Assembly: GCA_015680905.1 (NCBI GenBank)
Contig: CM027381.1
Location: 87,941,501-88,005,500, forward strand
Length of the DNA stretch: 64,000 nucleotides
Origin: Coptis chinensis
Taxonomy: Eukaryota > Streptophyta > Magnoliopsida > Ranunculales > Ranunculaceae
Reading direction: 5' to 3'
Below are positions 1 through 12,199 of this stretch, in pieces (position 1 is the first letter of the stretch; the number at the start of each line of letters is the position of its first letter). Under the pieces are notes generated by a model. It had not been told where the DNA came from. It made no database searches and was given only the letters and a program-made list of their open reading frames with translations. A program made the translations under genes and the position numbers.

Positions 1-271
1 AAAAATGATACCGGAAGCTTGGTATATAAAGACATAGCAAGCGGTGTTCGATACACCGCGCGGTTTCTGGAAAGCCGCGTGGGCTTTGGCTTCTGTGGCG
101 CGACTTTGCGAAAGCGCGTGGACTATACGGAACGGTTTATCCAAAACCGCGTCATTTGATATCAACTATTTGATATCGCTTCTAAAGTTGGTTGGTGTTG
201 GTTTGGTTTGGTATTTGGTTTGGTTCAAATATTTGGTGTTGTTTTTAGTATCGCTCCTAAAGATACTCTAA
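1..271. mobile_element. MITE fragment (right half), copy 1
   Basis: The right half of this sequence matches the right half of the MITE at 407-897. Shared pieces are the GC-rich hairpin-like blocks (gcggtt...aaaccgc), the run of repeated ggtttggt words, and the terminus ending in cctaaagatactcta. The left half lies outside the window or is lost. No coding capacity is seen: the short open frames here are repeat sequence. Confidence 0.55.
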
Positions 272-406
272 GTCCGCTGTATTTCTACGCTGAAAGCCCT
301 GGCTGTATTCGTAATTCCACACTTGATGCCCTATATAGTATATATGCCCCAAAAAATAAAAAAAATGTAAGCAAATATTACTCGAGTTGTTAGTTTGTGT
401 CACTTA

Positions 407-897
407 GAACATCTTTAGGAAAGACACTATCCTAGCATCAAACACCAAATTTTCAATAATTTGGTGTTTTTTCATCTTCAGGAGAGACACCTTTTGATAA
501 AAACACCAAGGCAAACACCAAATCGGCCAAAATTTGGTGTTTGTTTTGGTGTTGTATCAAATCTCTCTCACGGTTTTGGAAAAACCGCGCGGTGTTCTAC
601 TTGGGCTAGAGTTTGGGCTTCAATGACGCGGTTTTGCGAAAACCGCACATGGGTTAAAAGATAATAGCACGCGATGCGCGGTTTTTGGAAAACTGCGTGG
701 GCTTGGGCTTTTGTAGTGGGAGTCTATGGCGCGGTTTTGCGAAAGCAATGTGGACTATATGGTGTGGTTTATCCAAAACCGCGGCATTTGATGTCAACTT
801 TTTGATATGCTCATGAAGTTGGTTGGTGTAAGTTTGGTTTGGTATTTGGTTTGGTTAAAAATTTGGTGTTTTTTTGGTATCGCTCCTAAAGATGCTC
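407..897. mobile_element. MITE, probably PIF/Harbinger type
   Basis: A 491 bp non-coding element. Its left end GAACATCTTTAGGA mirrors its right end, which reads GAGCATCTTTAGGA on the other strand. The interior is rich in ggtgttt/aaacacc words and in gcggtttt...aaaaccgc palindromes that could fold. The left flank is TTA, the usual Harbinger target, but the right flank is TAT, so the target duplication is imperfect. Classification rests on terminal similarity to the better preserved MITE at 13076-13618. Confidence 0.55.
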
Positions 898-924
898 TAT
901 AGTAGTTAAAATTTTGATGAGATA

Positions 925-2640
925 AGAAACATTTGTAAATATATTCTCCCACTCCCATCCTCGAAGTTCATTACCAAGAAGTTGAAAAGAGGGAGTGGCA
1001 TGGGAGAATTCAAAGAGGGTTTTCTTATGTCACGACAATTTTATACTAAGTGAGACTTACCAATGAATTTTTTTTTTTTTCCATAGAACAATTATTTTTA
1101 AAAAAAAAAAAACATGGTTTTGTCAACATGCTGTTATTTGTTTTGGAATTAAGCATGTGTAACTATGTTTTCCCCAATGTAACTCACTTTTAGAAACTTG
1201 TGTGCTTGGTTACTTTCATATTTGCAAAAAATTTATGGGTAGAATTTGAACTAGAACAGGGGATTTTTGGACATGGATTCCATCGCCAAAGTTGTACTTA
1301 AGACTGACGCAAGCCGGAAACAACATTCCAATGATTTGGACCCTTATTGGCTGGAATTCGGTGGTGGAAATCTCTCCGTGTTCTTGATATGACCCTGTTT
1401 TTAGTTTAAATTATACCTTGAAAAGGTTACAAATTTTGCAAGGTATACAGGTGCATATTGTTTCAACTTTAATTTTCCATTGTTTTCAAAAAACAAAATT
1501 TGTTTGACATTTTTCCGTTTGACTAATGTTTTTGTTTTTATCAACTCCACATCGTTTTTTTTTTCTTCAGATTTCAGTGTCAGATATCACTAAATTGTTT
1601 TTCCGATTATTATGGATATAAATAAAGCATGTATTTGATTGCATGGTTAAGTATCATTTGTATTTGAAATTTTCATGTCAAAGGAAACTTTTGTACATAT
1701 AATCTCCCATTCTCAAGATTATCACAGAAAAGTTGTGGAGGAGACTTGAAAGGATATAAAGGGAGTTTCTTGTTTCAGGAAAATTCTCCAGCTAGAAAGG
1801 GAGAGTTACCTATGCAAATATTTCTGCTGTTAAACATACCTAGAATTTTGAAAAACACAATTTTCTCTAGATGCTTGATTGCTCGTACTTATTCTGGTTT
1901 TACTGGTCTTTTATGATGCTTTCAGTACTTTTAGTACTTAGGTTATGTTCTCTACGACTCTAAGTTTCAATGATTTCCTACTTTTATTTTTCTATATAAA
2001 AAGTTTTGTTTTATGTTTTGTTTTATTATTATTAATTTTTTTGCTGCCTAATGTTTGGCATAATTAATTGTACTTATCTTTCTGTATGGATGCAAAATCT
2101 GAAAAACCCTTTGCAGAGTTTGGAAATGGAATCAAAGAATTGACTTGGTTTGGGCCACTTTTGGTCGCAGTGCGGTGGTGGAAAGTGGGATCACCTTTCC
2201 TGTCCTTGACACATCTCTGATTTTGTTTAAATTCTACGAATTTGCAAGTTGAACAAGTACATATTGTTTCAACTTTATTTTTCTATTTTTGTGAAAATGT
2301 TTTTCCCTCTCCTAATGTTTATGCTTTTTTTGTATCAGAATTTTTTTGGCTGTCTGGAAATGGAAGGCGACGTTTTTTGACTGAATAGGAAACCCTTTTT
2401 AGTTGGCATGCGGTGGTGGAAAGTGGAAACACCTTTCTTCCGTGTCCTTGAATCATCCCCAGTTTTAGTTCAAATGGTATCTGGAAACTTGTATGAATTT
2501 GCAATGGTAAAAAAGCACAGATACTTTCAATTTCATTCTTCCTACTTTTGAGAAGCTCCCCCTCGCCCCTCCTAATATTTATGTATATTTTTACTTGTGT
2601 TTCTGTAGTTGTCCTAGTTTGAGCATTTGGGCGAGACAAT
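925..2640. repeat. Array of diverged internal repeat modules
   Basis: Several motifs recur in order. A block reading ctcccac/ctcccatt ... gttgaaaagaggga ... agtttcttg begins near 935 and again near 1700. A block built on cggtggtggaaa...cctttc...gtccttga followed by gtttaaat and tttcaactttatttttc occurs near 1361, 2170 and 2410. The units are strongly diverged, and the same set is present in arm B (19084-20700). Stop codons break every frame over more than short stretches. Origin unknown; possibly an old non-coding tandem triplication or a decayed repeated exon. Confidence 0.5.
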
Positions 2641-5600
2641 TAGCTCGAAAACAGTGATTGTCTAACTATGATAGTATGGATACAATGCGATAGCAAGCTT
2701 CCTGGACTAGTTACCAATTTAACATCCTATTAGAACTTGTTTAACATGTTTTTGTTGATATTTGCATCTTTACTATACCGAACTCATGTTTCTTGTGATT
2801 ATTTGTTTGTCTTTTGAGTTCTACAGGCTTACTTTTATTTTATTTTGTATTAAGCGTGGCTCCGCCAACTGGCAAGATCTCCGGAGGTTGTTCCCACAAT
2901 CCCTCTAGTCTTGATTTCGAGCTCATAGACAGCCACACAGGTATGTGTGGGTTAAGCGGAGCATTTAGTAGGTTGAAAAAACAATGAAAACTTGATTTGA
3001 CTTCCCAATATTTGATTTTTCGAGTTTTCATATCTTTTATTGAGTGTTGTAAGTTCACCACTTTGGTTTTCTTTTCCCTGGTTTTTCTTTTCCATGTTCT
3101 TTTTTATCAAACGTAATTGTGTTTATATACTTTTATTTTTAGTAACTTTCGTCCTTTTTTATTTTTATTTTGGCTCTTGTAACTTTTTTAATCTGCTTAA
3201 TTATGGTGGTAAATGTCCTCTTGGGAACACTGGATGAGGACTTTCTGGGTAGGCCCACCACCGCCACACACGGGAGGGTCTTGCCCTTGTGCTTTTTTAA
3301 TTTCTTCATTTGTAATTTAAGGTGGCAAATGTTCTTTTTGGGTAACGGTGGATAAAGACTTGTGAAATGGCCCAATCAAGTGATAGTGCCTATGGTGTGG
3401 GTAGGAGGTGATTGTAAACAACGTTGAAGAAGGGAAAGGTGTTGAAACTCGGAAGTGCAAATAGACCGAAAGAGTAATGCAACCAGTGGATCATTCTTGT
3501 GATTCCTCATACGTTGTATCTGCGACTACTTCTTTGGACCTCATCACATTTGTTGCCTGTTACACCGATCTTGGATTTATGGACTGCCCTTGTTGCCCAC
3601 AGGAGGTTACACTCTACTTCAACGTCATTATGACCCCTGTAATATTTTTTATTAGCCTTTAACAAACTTGATTTGTTTTAATATTGTTTATTTTATTTAC
3701 TTTCTTGTCTCATATTTTGTTTCATATAAACCTTCTATCTTTGTTACCGATATTTGATTTGTTTTTCACCTATTTTCTTGGTGTTTTGTGTTTTCATTTG
3801 AGCAAGTGACTTGCTGTCTTCCCTGTGGTTTATTGGCTTTTGAGGAATGATTGTCAAACAGTGGGGGTGGAGAAGGGATAGGCTCTGGAGAGGGCCATGA
3901 GGACCGAAAAAAAGGAAAAGAAATCAATGGATTATCCTTGTGGTCCATTATACCTTGTTTCTATTGCCACTAAGACTTTGTACTTGTGGCCATTTCATCA
4001 GATCTTGTACTTATCCTTCTGCAGCATTTGAACATCCACACCATGTGATCCAACATGTCCTCTTTGATGTATTGTTATTCTCTCGCCTATTTTATATCTT
4101 CTCATATTTTTATTTCTTCTTTGTGTTTCTGGAGCTTCCTTTTGTGATGACCTAGTAATGTGAAGAAACACAAAACAAAAGTTTCGAAGCTTCAGTCTTG
4201 TTGTGGGTTAATGTGGATCTCCTTGATTGTGAAGAGATGATAAATAAGGGAAACAGTTGTACTGTTAAAGTCCAGTACTCATAGAAGAATTTGTGTCAAT
4301 TCTTATTGTGGTCGGGATATGGTGTAACCATCGGATTGAACTCTTGTAAGATACATAAAACCAGTCTGATTGTCTAACTGTATATCATTTTCCAAGAGAT
4401 TGAGAAATTTGAGGGACATGGACCAAAACAAATTCATAATTTCAGAATTTCAGAAATCTCTTCAGGCCTCGGAGAGGCTCTGACTTCACAAATCAAATTG
4501 ATTTTGTGATGTCCATCTAAGAAGGGTTCAGGTAGGATTATGAGACAATTTCATATTGTCATGATATACAAACTTCAGTGTGCAGGTTCTCATTTGAGGA
4601 GGCCCAACATTGAGTTAGGAAGTCCTAGAGGTGTGATTGCATTGTGAAGTTCTGCATCAAATTCAACGATTTCATATGTGCTGAGCACTTTTCTTTGTTG
4701 TTTTTAGCTGTATAATCTTTATTGCATATTCTTCTGCTCAAGTGGTCACCTTTACCAGATTTTCAGTTGTTTCATTAAAAGCTAATGCGCAGCCGCAGCG
4801 CAGGTGCAAGAGATCTGTGCCAGGTGATCTTCTTTTTCGTCATCATTAGTAGATTATACAAAATTTGTTTATACTTTTATTTTCAATATAACATCTTTGA
4901 AACCCTCGCCAGGTCAATTCTGTTACAAATTAGAATTTGCAAATTTTAGGTTTTAGTCAGCAGAGGTTGTTGTCATCATGCAATCTGAAACAGGTAATTT
5001 CGTTCTGATTTCCTCTAGAACTGACACTGAGACTACAGTGCAAAAATTGCCACAGTGTTGAGTTTGACTAGACGTTAAATGTATTGAATTTTGTTATATC
5101 CTCTTTCTTATTAATCTGTAGACATTGTACATCCTCTTTTGTTGCTAAACTTAAGACCAAGTTGTCCTGTTTATAGTAAATGAGTAAATCTCGCCTACTA
5201 CATTTGACTTTGAGTTTAAGGCCATTGCTTAATTCTGCCTTGTGTTGCCTGTGCTCACCCGCCACACCTTAGCCAGGGCCTGCACTTTTCAGTGCATAGC
5301 TTTGAGCTGCTCGTTAACATTCAGGAATTGCTATTTCACGGCATATGAGGATCACTGGATAAACCCTTGGTTATAGGTCTAGCAAATTGATCCTTGTTTG
5401 GAACTTTTAGATTCTCATTAAATCTAGTGAGCTTGTGCCTTGTAGAACTTTAGTAATTTATTTTGAGTTGATTGTTTCCATTTCAAAGTTATGCCATCTT
5501 AGATCTTCTTTGAGATACACAACAAATATCAATTCGTACTTCCTTGAGTGCAAGTGGATTTTGATCTTGCCTGTAGTTAAAAACCACTGGAATAAATGGT

Positions 5601-6540
5601 TAAAAATTCTGGCTCATGAATATATAGATTGATATAAATAAGATATCCATCATATTAACTTGTACATATTCTTGCATTTTAGCCTTTTATGAGTGTGAAG
5701 GGTTTTAACCCTACTGTAGGTTTGTTACCTTCATCTGAATGTTAGAAACTTTTAATAGGAAGCCATGCCAATGAAGAGTGGTTGTTGGCTTGAGCAATAT
5801 ATACAGGGATTATTTGGTGTCATTTCCTGGAAGTCATTGCCTCGTCCTTCTTTATGGTCCAAGCTGTGCATACATTTTGGGGGTGCTCACCTTCACAAAA
5901 GTCAACATATCGTTTGCAGGTGCTTAAGATTATCTAATTAGGTGCTTTTCTCCCCGAGCGATGGCATGTAAGCCAGTCTTAGCTAGCTACTAGAAATAAT
6001 CGACCTCTCACTATATTTCCGGTCATAAAGTATATTGCTTGGGTTCTTTCCTCCGATTTTGCAGGTTGCTAAAATGAGTTTACTGTGTGGGTATGAGAAT
6101 GAACTTCAGATAGGAGGAGAAACACGCCATTCAGTCCCGTGACAAAAGCAACGACGTTATGGACGCGACAAACAAAACTTCGAGTCATCCAGCATCCTAC
6201 AACATTTCACAGGCTTCTAACACCCCTGTATGCAGTCTTATTTATGCTTTAACCAACGTCTTCGAAGACAGTTATAACTAAGAGTGAATTATCGTAATAA
6301 GTACATCCATAACATAATTCAACTTCGAGCCAACTCATTATTTGATTTGGCTTCTTATGCTCACTATTATAAAAGTTTTAATATTAGACCAACAGCGTGC
6401 GGCTTAAACTTATTACTTCATTTGTTTCATGATCAAACCACGGTTACAGCAAGAAATGGGGATTTATTTAGCTACACATACAAGAAACTAATCTACCAAC
6501 ATGAACAAGAACAGGAAAAGTAATTTGACAAACAATCGAG
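2641..6540. other. Duplicated spacer downstream of receptor kinase A
   Basis: AT-rich sequence, also present in arm B at 20700-24378. It has no frame longer than about 90 codons and no family match that I recognise. Two internal near-repeats are visible: tggtaaatgtcctcttggg/ggcaaatgttctttttggg (about 3210 and 3322), and a block near 3485 that resembles one near 3928. Some short stretches are flanked by splice-like signals, for example 2856-2940 before gtatgtg and 5766-5920 ending in tttgcag. The spacer could therefore belong to a decayed gene or a non-coding transcript. No function is assigned. Confidence 0.4.
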
Positions 6541-9500
6541 TCAGGCAATCTTGACTGAGGCCAACTTATCACTCAATGGCTCGACGCCTTGATTATAATC
6601 CCAGATCTGATGCAATTCACTGAGGACTTCTTTCATGTTCATGCGTTCTGCAGGTGAGTCAGCAGAGCATGTGACTCCGAGTCTTATCGTTAAAATCAAA
6701 CAGTCCTTGAGTCTGTCACGTGTACTAATCGCGTTTGCAATGTCAAGTAATTTATCATTTTCTTCAACAAGCACACTTGGATCCACAATTTCGACAACTT
6801 GATTCGGCAAAGCCAATTCGGCGTACTTGTGCAGGCTAACTCCGTCTACAAACATGTCGTCTGTTGGTTTTTTCCTTGTAAACATCTCTAGCAACAATAT
6901 TCCAAAGCTGTACACATCTCCTTGCGTCGACACTGGACCACCCATACCATACTCTGCATATTAATTATCAATGTGAGTATAAACAATGAAATCAAGTATG
7001 ATAAATACTTATTTATTTTTGTTCATCAATTACGTTATGAGCTTGCGAGAAAACAATTTCTGATACCATAATATAGTTCAAGGCTTATAAATGAATGAAC
7101 GTTTCCCATTTACCTGGAGCAACATAGCCAATTGATCCTTTGAGTACAACCGTGCTGGCTAGATTTTCTGAAGAATTATACAAAGTGGCCGAATAAATCT
7201 TTGCTATTCCAAAATCAGCTACATGAGCAGTCATGTCATCATCGAGGAGAACATTGCTTGGCTTTAGATCACAATGAACAATTGTGTGTTGGAAATTGTG
7301 ATGAAGATATTCAAGTGCAGAAGCAACATCTATGGCTATAGTTAGACACTGAGTGAAGTTTAAGTTTCTCCACTCAGGTTGTTTTCTATCTGCTCGTGGA
7401 TGTAGCAACTCCTCTAAACTCCCATTAGGCATAAAGTCGAAAACAAGAGCTTTGAAGTTATTTCCTTGAAAATCCATACTTGAGCAAGATGTCATGATCT
7501 TAAGAAGATTTCGATGGCGAAGATTTCTCATGGCATTGCATTCAGTTAGGAAACTCTCTGAAGCTCCTTTTTGTTGAAGATGGAGGACCTTCACTGCTAT
7601 TACTTCGTCGATTTCTTCAAGAATTCCTTTATACACCGATCCATAACTCCCAACGCCAATCAAATTCTCAGAAGAGAATCCATTCGTCGCTCTAAGGAGC
7701 TCTGCATAAGTGAGCCTCTTATGCTGTTCACTGGGTAATGTTGATGGAGATTTCTGCTTTTGGGGCATTTTTCTTCTGTAACAAAGAAGGACAAAACACA
7801 ATAACAAGAGCAAACATACACTCCCAACAATCACAGGGACAGCCACTTTGATAGGAAAAGACTTCTTCTTTGTGTTTTGGGTGCATGGTGGGAGATTCAA
7901 ATCAGGGATACCTCCACACAAGTTTTTATTTCCTCCAAGTGAAAACAAACTTGTATTTCCAAAAACCCCGTCGAGTGGAACCTGACCTTCAAACCGGTTA
8001 AATGATAAATTCAGCTTGAGGAGAGGGAATCCCTTTAAATATTCAGGAATCTCCCCTGACAAATTGTTACGAGAAAGATCAAAATATTCAAGGCCTCTTA
8101 AAGAGCTTAATGACTTCGGAATTCTTCCTTGAAAGAAATTATTATCCATGTAAAGGTTAGTTAAGCTCAAACAATTACCCAGTGAATTTGGAATGTCACC
8201 GGACAATCTGTTTCCAGAAACTGTCAGCATTACAAGATCGGTCAGGTTACCTACTTCTGACGGCAGAGAACCAGTAAGGGAATTTTGATCCAGATTTAAG
8301 GAAACTTTAAGGGAGGATAGACCAATAACTTCTTTGGGTATCATACCGTTTAGGTTATTATGAGAAAGATTGAGGAGTAATAAGTTTTGACAGTTTGCAA
8401 GAGAAGGTGGTATGCTTCCACTGAAATTGTTATCACCTAATTGGAGTTCTGTTAATTTACTCAAATTACCAAGAGAAGCTGGAATTTGGCCTGAAAACTT
8501 GTTCCCTTGTAGATATATCTTTTGTAGTTTGCCGAGCTTTCCTATAACTGCAGGGATGGTGCCGGTAAGATTGTTGCCAAACAGATAGAGTCTTTCTATG
8601 TTCAGTAAGTTTTCAATTCCTACTGGAATACTACCATATATTTGATTATCTCCTGCATCAAAATAGGTGAGGTTTCTGGACAAATTAGACATTGATTCTG
8701 GTAATGGACCTCTGAGCAAATTTTTGTCAAATTGTACCTTTTCTAAATTGCTACAATTGGTTAGAGAAGTTACGAATTCCAAATCGTTGCCCCCTTCGCT
8801 TCCTAGTTGATTTTCTTGCAAAAATAGGGTGCGAAGACTTTTCAGTTTTCCTAAATCCGATGGAACTGGACCAGTGAAACCATTTTGGTAGAGTGCAATA
8901 TCTTCCAGTGTTGTAGCATTGGATAATGAAACTGGAATAAGGCCAGTGAAATTGTTTATTCCCCAGTATATCTGCTCGATACTAGGAAGAGTAAGGCCAA
9001 TATTTGGAGGAAGGCTTCCCTCTAGTTGGTTGTCAACAACTGAGAAAATAACCAAGTTTGAGAGGTTGTAAAGGCAAGAAGGGACCTTACCTGTGAAACC
9101 ATTGCTACCAACTTGAAACAAGCTTAAGTTCCTACTGCGGCATAGGTCGTCTGGAATGCTTCCCAGCAAATTGTTTCTCGAAAGTGAAAGAAGTGCAAGA
9201 GTTGATATGTTCCCAAGAGATGGTGGGATGTATCCACTTAAGTCATTCAAGGCAAGACCCAATCCTTCCAGTTTTGATAGAGATCCAAGCTCAACAGAAA
9301 CGTTCCCAGAGAACTTATTGTCAATGAGATTGAGGACTCTTAAGTCGGAACATTGAGTGAGATTTACTGGGATTTTACCGTTGAAGGAATTGTTACTGAG
9401 GGAGAGTTGTTGTAGACGTGACAAGCGACCAATCTCTTGCGGGATTTCACCACGGAAGTTGTTCTGACTAAGAGTGAGTGTTGTAAGGAAGGTGAGGTTT

Positions 9501-9823
9501 CCTATATAAGGAGACAGAGTACCTTCAAGTTTTTGAGATTGCAGGTCCAAACTGGCAACTCTATCACGGTCTTGAAGGCTGCACGTTATTCCTTTCCAAT
9601 TACAGTGGTGAAATGAGTCATTCCAGGAAACTAAAGCTCCCAACGGATCGACTACTTGGGACTTGAAGGCTAGTAATGCAAAACGATCCGCCGCGTTTCT
9701 AGATGAAGGTGTCACTTGTGCTGAGCCTTCCTTAATTGATTTTATCAAGATCATGCATACACAAAACAACCGGTATGATTGTCTGAAGAAAGCCAGATGA
9801 AAGAATGTCCCTGGTGAAGGCAT
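6541..9823 (-). CDS. LRR receptor-like kinase, non-RD, EFR/FLS2/Xa21 type (copy A)
   Basis: Predicted CDS: exon 1 9823-7114, a 160 bp intron (7113-6954, GT/AG), exon 2 6953-6541; 1040 residues. The in-frame extension to 9892 starts at GTG, so the ATG at 9823 is used. Order seen: signal peptide with core LFCVCMILI (residues ~20-30), LRRNT beginning DRFALLAFKS (~45), about 21 leucine-rich repeats of the LxGxIP type to ~640, a membrane segment (~660-683), then a serine/threonine kinase. Kinase motifs are all present: glycine loop IGVGSYGSVYKG, catalytic lysine in IAVKVL, IVHCDLKPSN, VADFG, and an APE motif rebuilt across the splice. HCD instead of HRD makes it non-RD, typical of pattern-recognition immune receptors at the plasma membrane. 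The phase-1 intron in the activation segment matches the EFR/Xa21 family. Ligand unknown. Confidence 0.93.
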
Positions 9824-10085
9824 GGCTGTGACTGCCGTATGCCAGAAGTAGTCGAGTAGAATGGGTGATATGAGACTTAAAAGTAATTCCACAAGAAGAT
9901 ATTGAAGAATTTAAATATCTTTGCTGCTGAATAGTCAGAGTGGATTATTGGAGCCAGTTGATTTCTAAGCACACTTGAGAGTTGAGACTCTTAGCGCAAA
10001 TCGAGCCACATATTAACCTGTTTCCAGACGCACTTGAGTCTTGGTGACTCAAAATATTTTGTGTCAAGACGTCAACCTCTTATCC
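9824..10085 (-). promoter_or_regulatory. 5' region of receptor kinase A with two W-box cores
   Basis: Sequence shared with copy B up to about 300 bp before the start codon. On the coding strand it contains GGTTGACGTCTTGACAC (plus strand 10061-10077), that is two TTGAC W-box cores, the first overlapping a TGACG element. WRKY factors bind TTGAC elements and commonly act on defence genes; their use here is inference. Beyond about 10125 the two paralogues no longer match, so their distal promoters differ. Confidence 0.45.
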
Positions 10086-10837
10086 AAATCAATCTACAAA
10101 AGAAAAACGAAAGTCTTCGTCCTAGTTTGTATATATTAAGAGTTCTAACATACAATTTTTTGTGGTTGTTTCGTTTAAATAGTGACATGAATAAATTAAA
10201 AAATTTAGATGAATTACAAGATATGTATTAAGATTTGGTTTCGTATAAGTATAATTAATTATAGATTTTGTTAGCATGTGATATACGTAACAAATTGAAA
10301 ATGTTGTAATGGAAAATTTATTTATTGTTAAGACGTGTTTGATGTTTAAATGGTGTTTGGATGGATTAATTAGAAATCATTGTAATGTGAATCAAAATGT
10401 ACGTATGATTTCGGAGTGACATGACATTTCTAAAATGCTATAAAAATGTTATGCAGTATGTTTGGAGCAATTATGACATTATGTGGTATGTTGTAATTGT
10501 TGTTCTGTTAAATGATATGATATGTTATGATATCTATTAAATGCGATAGGTTTGAGAAATAAATGTAAACGCTCCATTATTATATCTGTGAGATGCTACT
10601 ATGAGGTATTATAGTATTTGTGGATATTTCCAAAGGGATTGTAGTTTAGTGCAATATATTTTATTTGACACGTGAAAAAATGAAAATAAGATGTATTGTG
10701 ATATTTCCAAATATTGTGACTTAGTGCAATAATTTATTTGACACATGATAGAGTGAAATGGTTATGAGATACAAATGTATGATACCTGAATAAATTATGT
10801 AACGAAAATTTTAGAACCTAGCTACCACAACTCATGT

Positions 10838-10921
10838 GATTGGCTCTTGTGTAGGGCGTATGTGATATGATTGGCCCTTGTGTAGGGCGTATGAGATATT
10901 GATTGACCCTTGTGTAGGGCA
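10838..10921. repeat. Short tandem repeat, three units
   Basis: Three consecutive copies of a ~28 bp unit of the form tgattgg(c/a)(t/c)cttgtgtagggc. Two copies are followed by gtatgtgatatga-like spacers, and the third by agtcatag. A related pair, gccgaatagtgg, follows at about 10928 and 10989. Confidence 0.7.
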
Positions 10922-11490
10922 GTCATAGCCGAATAGTGGTTTGATTATCTCGTTTGTAAATTCAGAACGAGACACGCGATATTTTATGCCGAATAGTGGC
11001 ATTACTCACATATGGCGTCTGTGTGGGGATTACCTGGAATGCGACATCCCGCTTAGGGTAATTACGCACGAAGTGGTCCATTATGTGAGGGGAGGCATGC
11101 GGATGTACATGTTCGGCGTTGGTTAACAATTGTGGTAGCCAAGAAAACTAGGTAAAACATAGAGACGACATAATTCTAAGGACACTTGAAGAAACTCTAA
11201 ACAATAATTTTATAATATATCAAAGTGTAAGTTATTGACAATTATAAATGATTGACTATGGTTATGAAGTTTGTCGTGGAGTTGTTCTAATTGGTTTGAT
11301 GGAATGGTTGTAATTGTGTATATGATGTATTTTTGTTTTATTGTAATTTATGTGTACGCACAATGGTCTTGCAGAAGGGTAGGTTGAATTAATTATTTAT
11401 GCAGGTATGACCCACTCTGTGATACGGCATACGCTAGTGTAAGTATAAAGCAAGTCTTGATTTTTATTATTTTCATTAATTAGATGTAGT

Positions 11491-11740
11491 GGAAAGGTGC
11501 CTCGATTGAGGAACTAAGCGCCTTAACATTATTGGATTGGAAGCTAAGGTGCCTTAGTGGAGGAACTACTTGCCTAATTATTGCACATATAAATATTGTA
11601 GTATTAGTTGGAAGTTAAAGTGCCTCAGTAGAGGAACTACCTGCCTTAAATTATTGTACGTATGAGTGTTGTAATATTAGTTGGAAGTTAAGACGCCTCG
11701 GTGGAGGAACTAACTGCTTTATTGATTGTGTACATATATG
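11491..11740. repeat. Tandem repeat, four units of 52-73 bp
   Basis: Four copies share ggaag(c/t)taag(g/t)gcctc.gt.gaggaactac.tgccttaa. The shared gcc core starts near 11497, 11549, 11620 and 11693, so the spacing grows from 52 to 71 and 73 bp as an attattg-rich linker is gained. Non-coding. Confidence 0.75.
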
Positions 11741-12199
11741 TATAAATATGATTTGTATTTTAAGACTACTTTTACTAGCATTGTTTATAATGCTGACCCG
11801 ATTTGCATGTTTGTTTATCGGGTGCATTCATAAAATGAACATAGTCGATAAGTCTTGATAGGACTAGTGTTAAAGAAGGTTTATTGCTGCATATGGCTGG
11901 CATTAATGTTTCAAGAAAGGTTGTTGATTGGTTTTCACTGTAATAAGGTGTAATAGAGTCGAGATAAAAGTTGTTTTTGTTGTAATTATAATTGAGCAGT
12001 TGTTTAATCATATTTGTAAATTTTTGTAATGAAGAGGACTTTTGTTCATTTTAAAATTTGTATTGGTTTCAAATTATTGGAATAATTAAACGGATGATGG
12101 GTTTTTGGATAGTTAATTGGTTGTGTTTTCACACCTCGAAAATCGAAGAATTTGTAACAAATATTGTTTTTCCAATTTTGTCGAAATTCAAGGTGTGAC

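Larger units (their letters stand above)
1008..10125. repeat. Segmental duplication, arm A
   Basis: Nearly the whole block recurs in the same order and orientation at 19084-32547. Matching landmarks include the attcaaagagggtttt start (1008/19084), the repeat modules, the 5.2 kb downstream spacer, the receptor kinase gene and about 300 bp of its upstream region, ending near the shared words gtcaacctctt and gtcttcgtc. Arm A lacks the Helitron-like insertion of arm B and shows the undisturbed target site at about 6261-6278. The block has many point differences but is clearly collinear. Confidence 0.9.
10126..12199. other. AT-rich spacer with tandem repeats
   Basis: No gene recognised. It contains the repeats at 10838-10921 and 11491-11740. 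An imperfect inverted pair brackets 10816-11153: acctagctaccacaa near the left end, and ttgtggtagcc...aactaggt near the right end. The sequence resembles untranslated or LTR-like parts of a decayed retroelement, which fits the gypsy integrase tail that follows at 12200. Confidence 0.4.

Noticed and set aside
3040..3662. Several 60-80 codon frames in the duplicated spacer as small genes
   Set aside because: They are on both strands, are not conserved as frames between the two duplication arms, and have AT-driven composition.
9156..9356. Plus-strand 66-codon frame also present at 31566-31766
   Set aside because: It is conserved only because it overlaps the LRR coding sequence on the other strand.
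9824..9892. Receptor kinase A starting at 9892 (and B at 32302)
   Set aside because: The first codon there is GTG. The next in-frame ATG gives a better placed signal peptide.
11491..11740. CRISPR-like or satellite array
   Set aside because: Only four diverged units with related linkers; a simple local tandem duplication.
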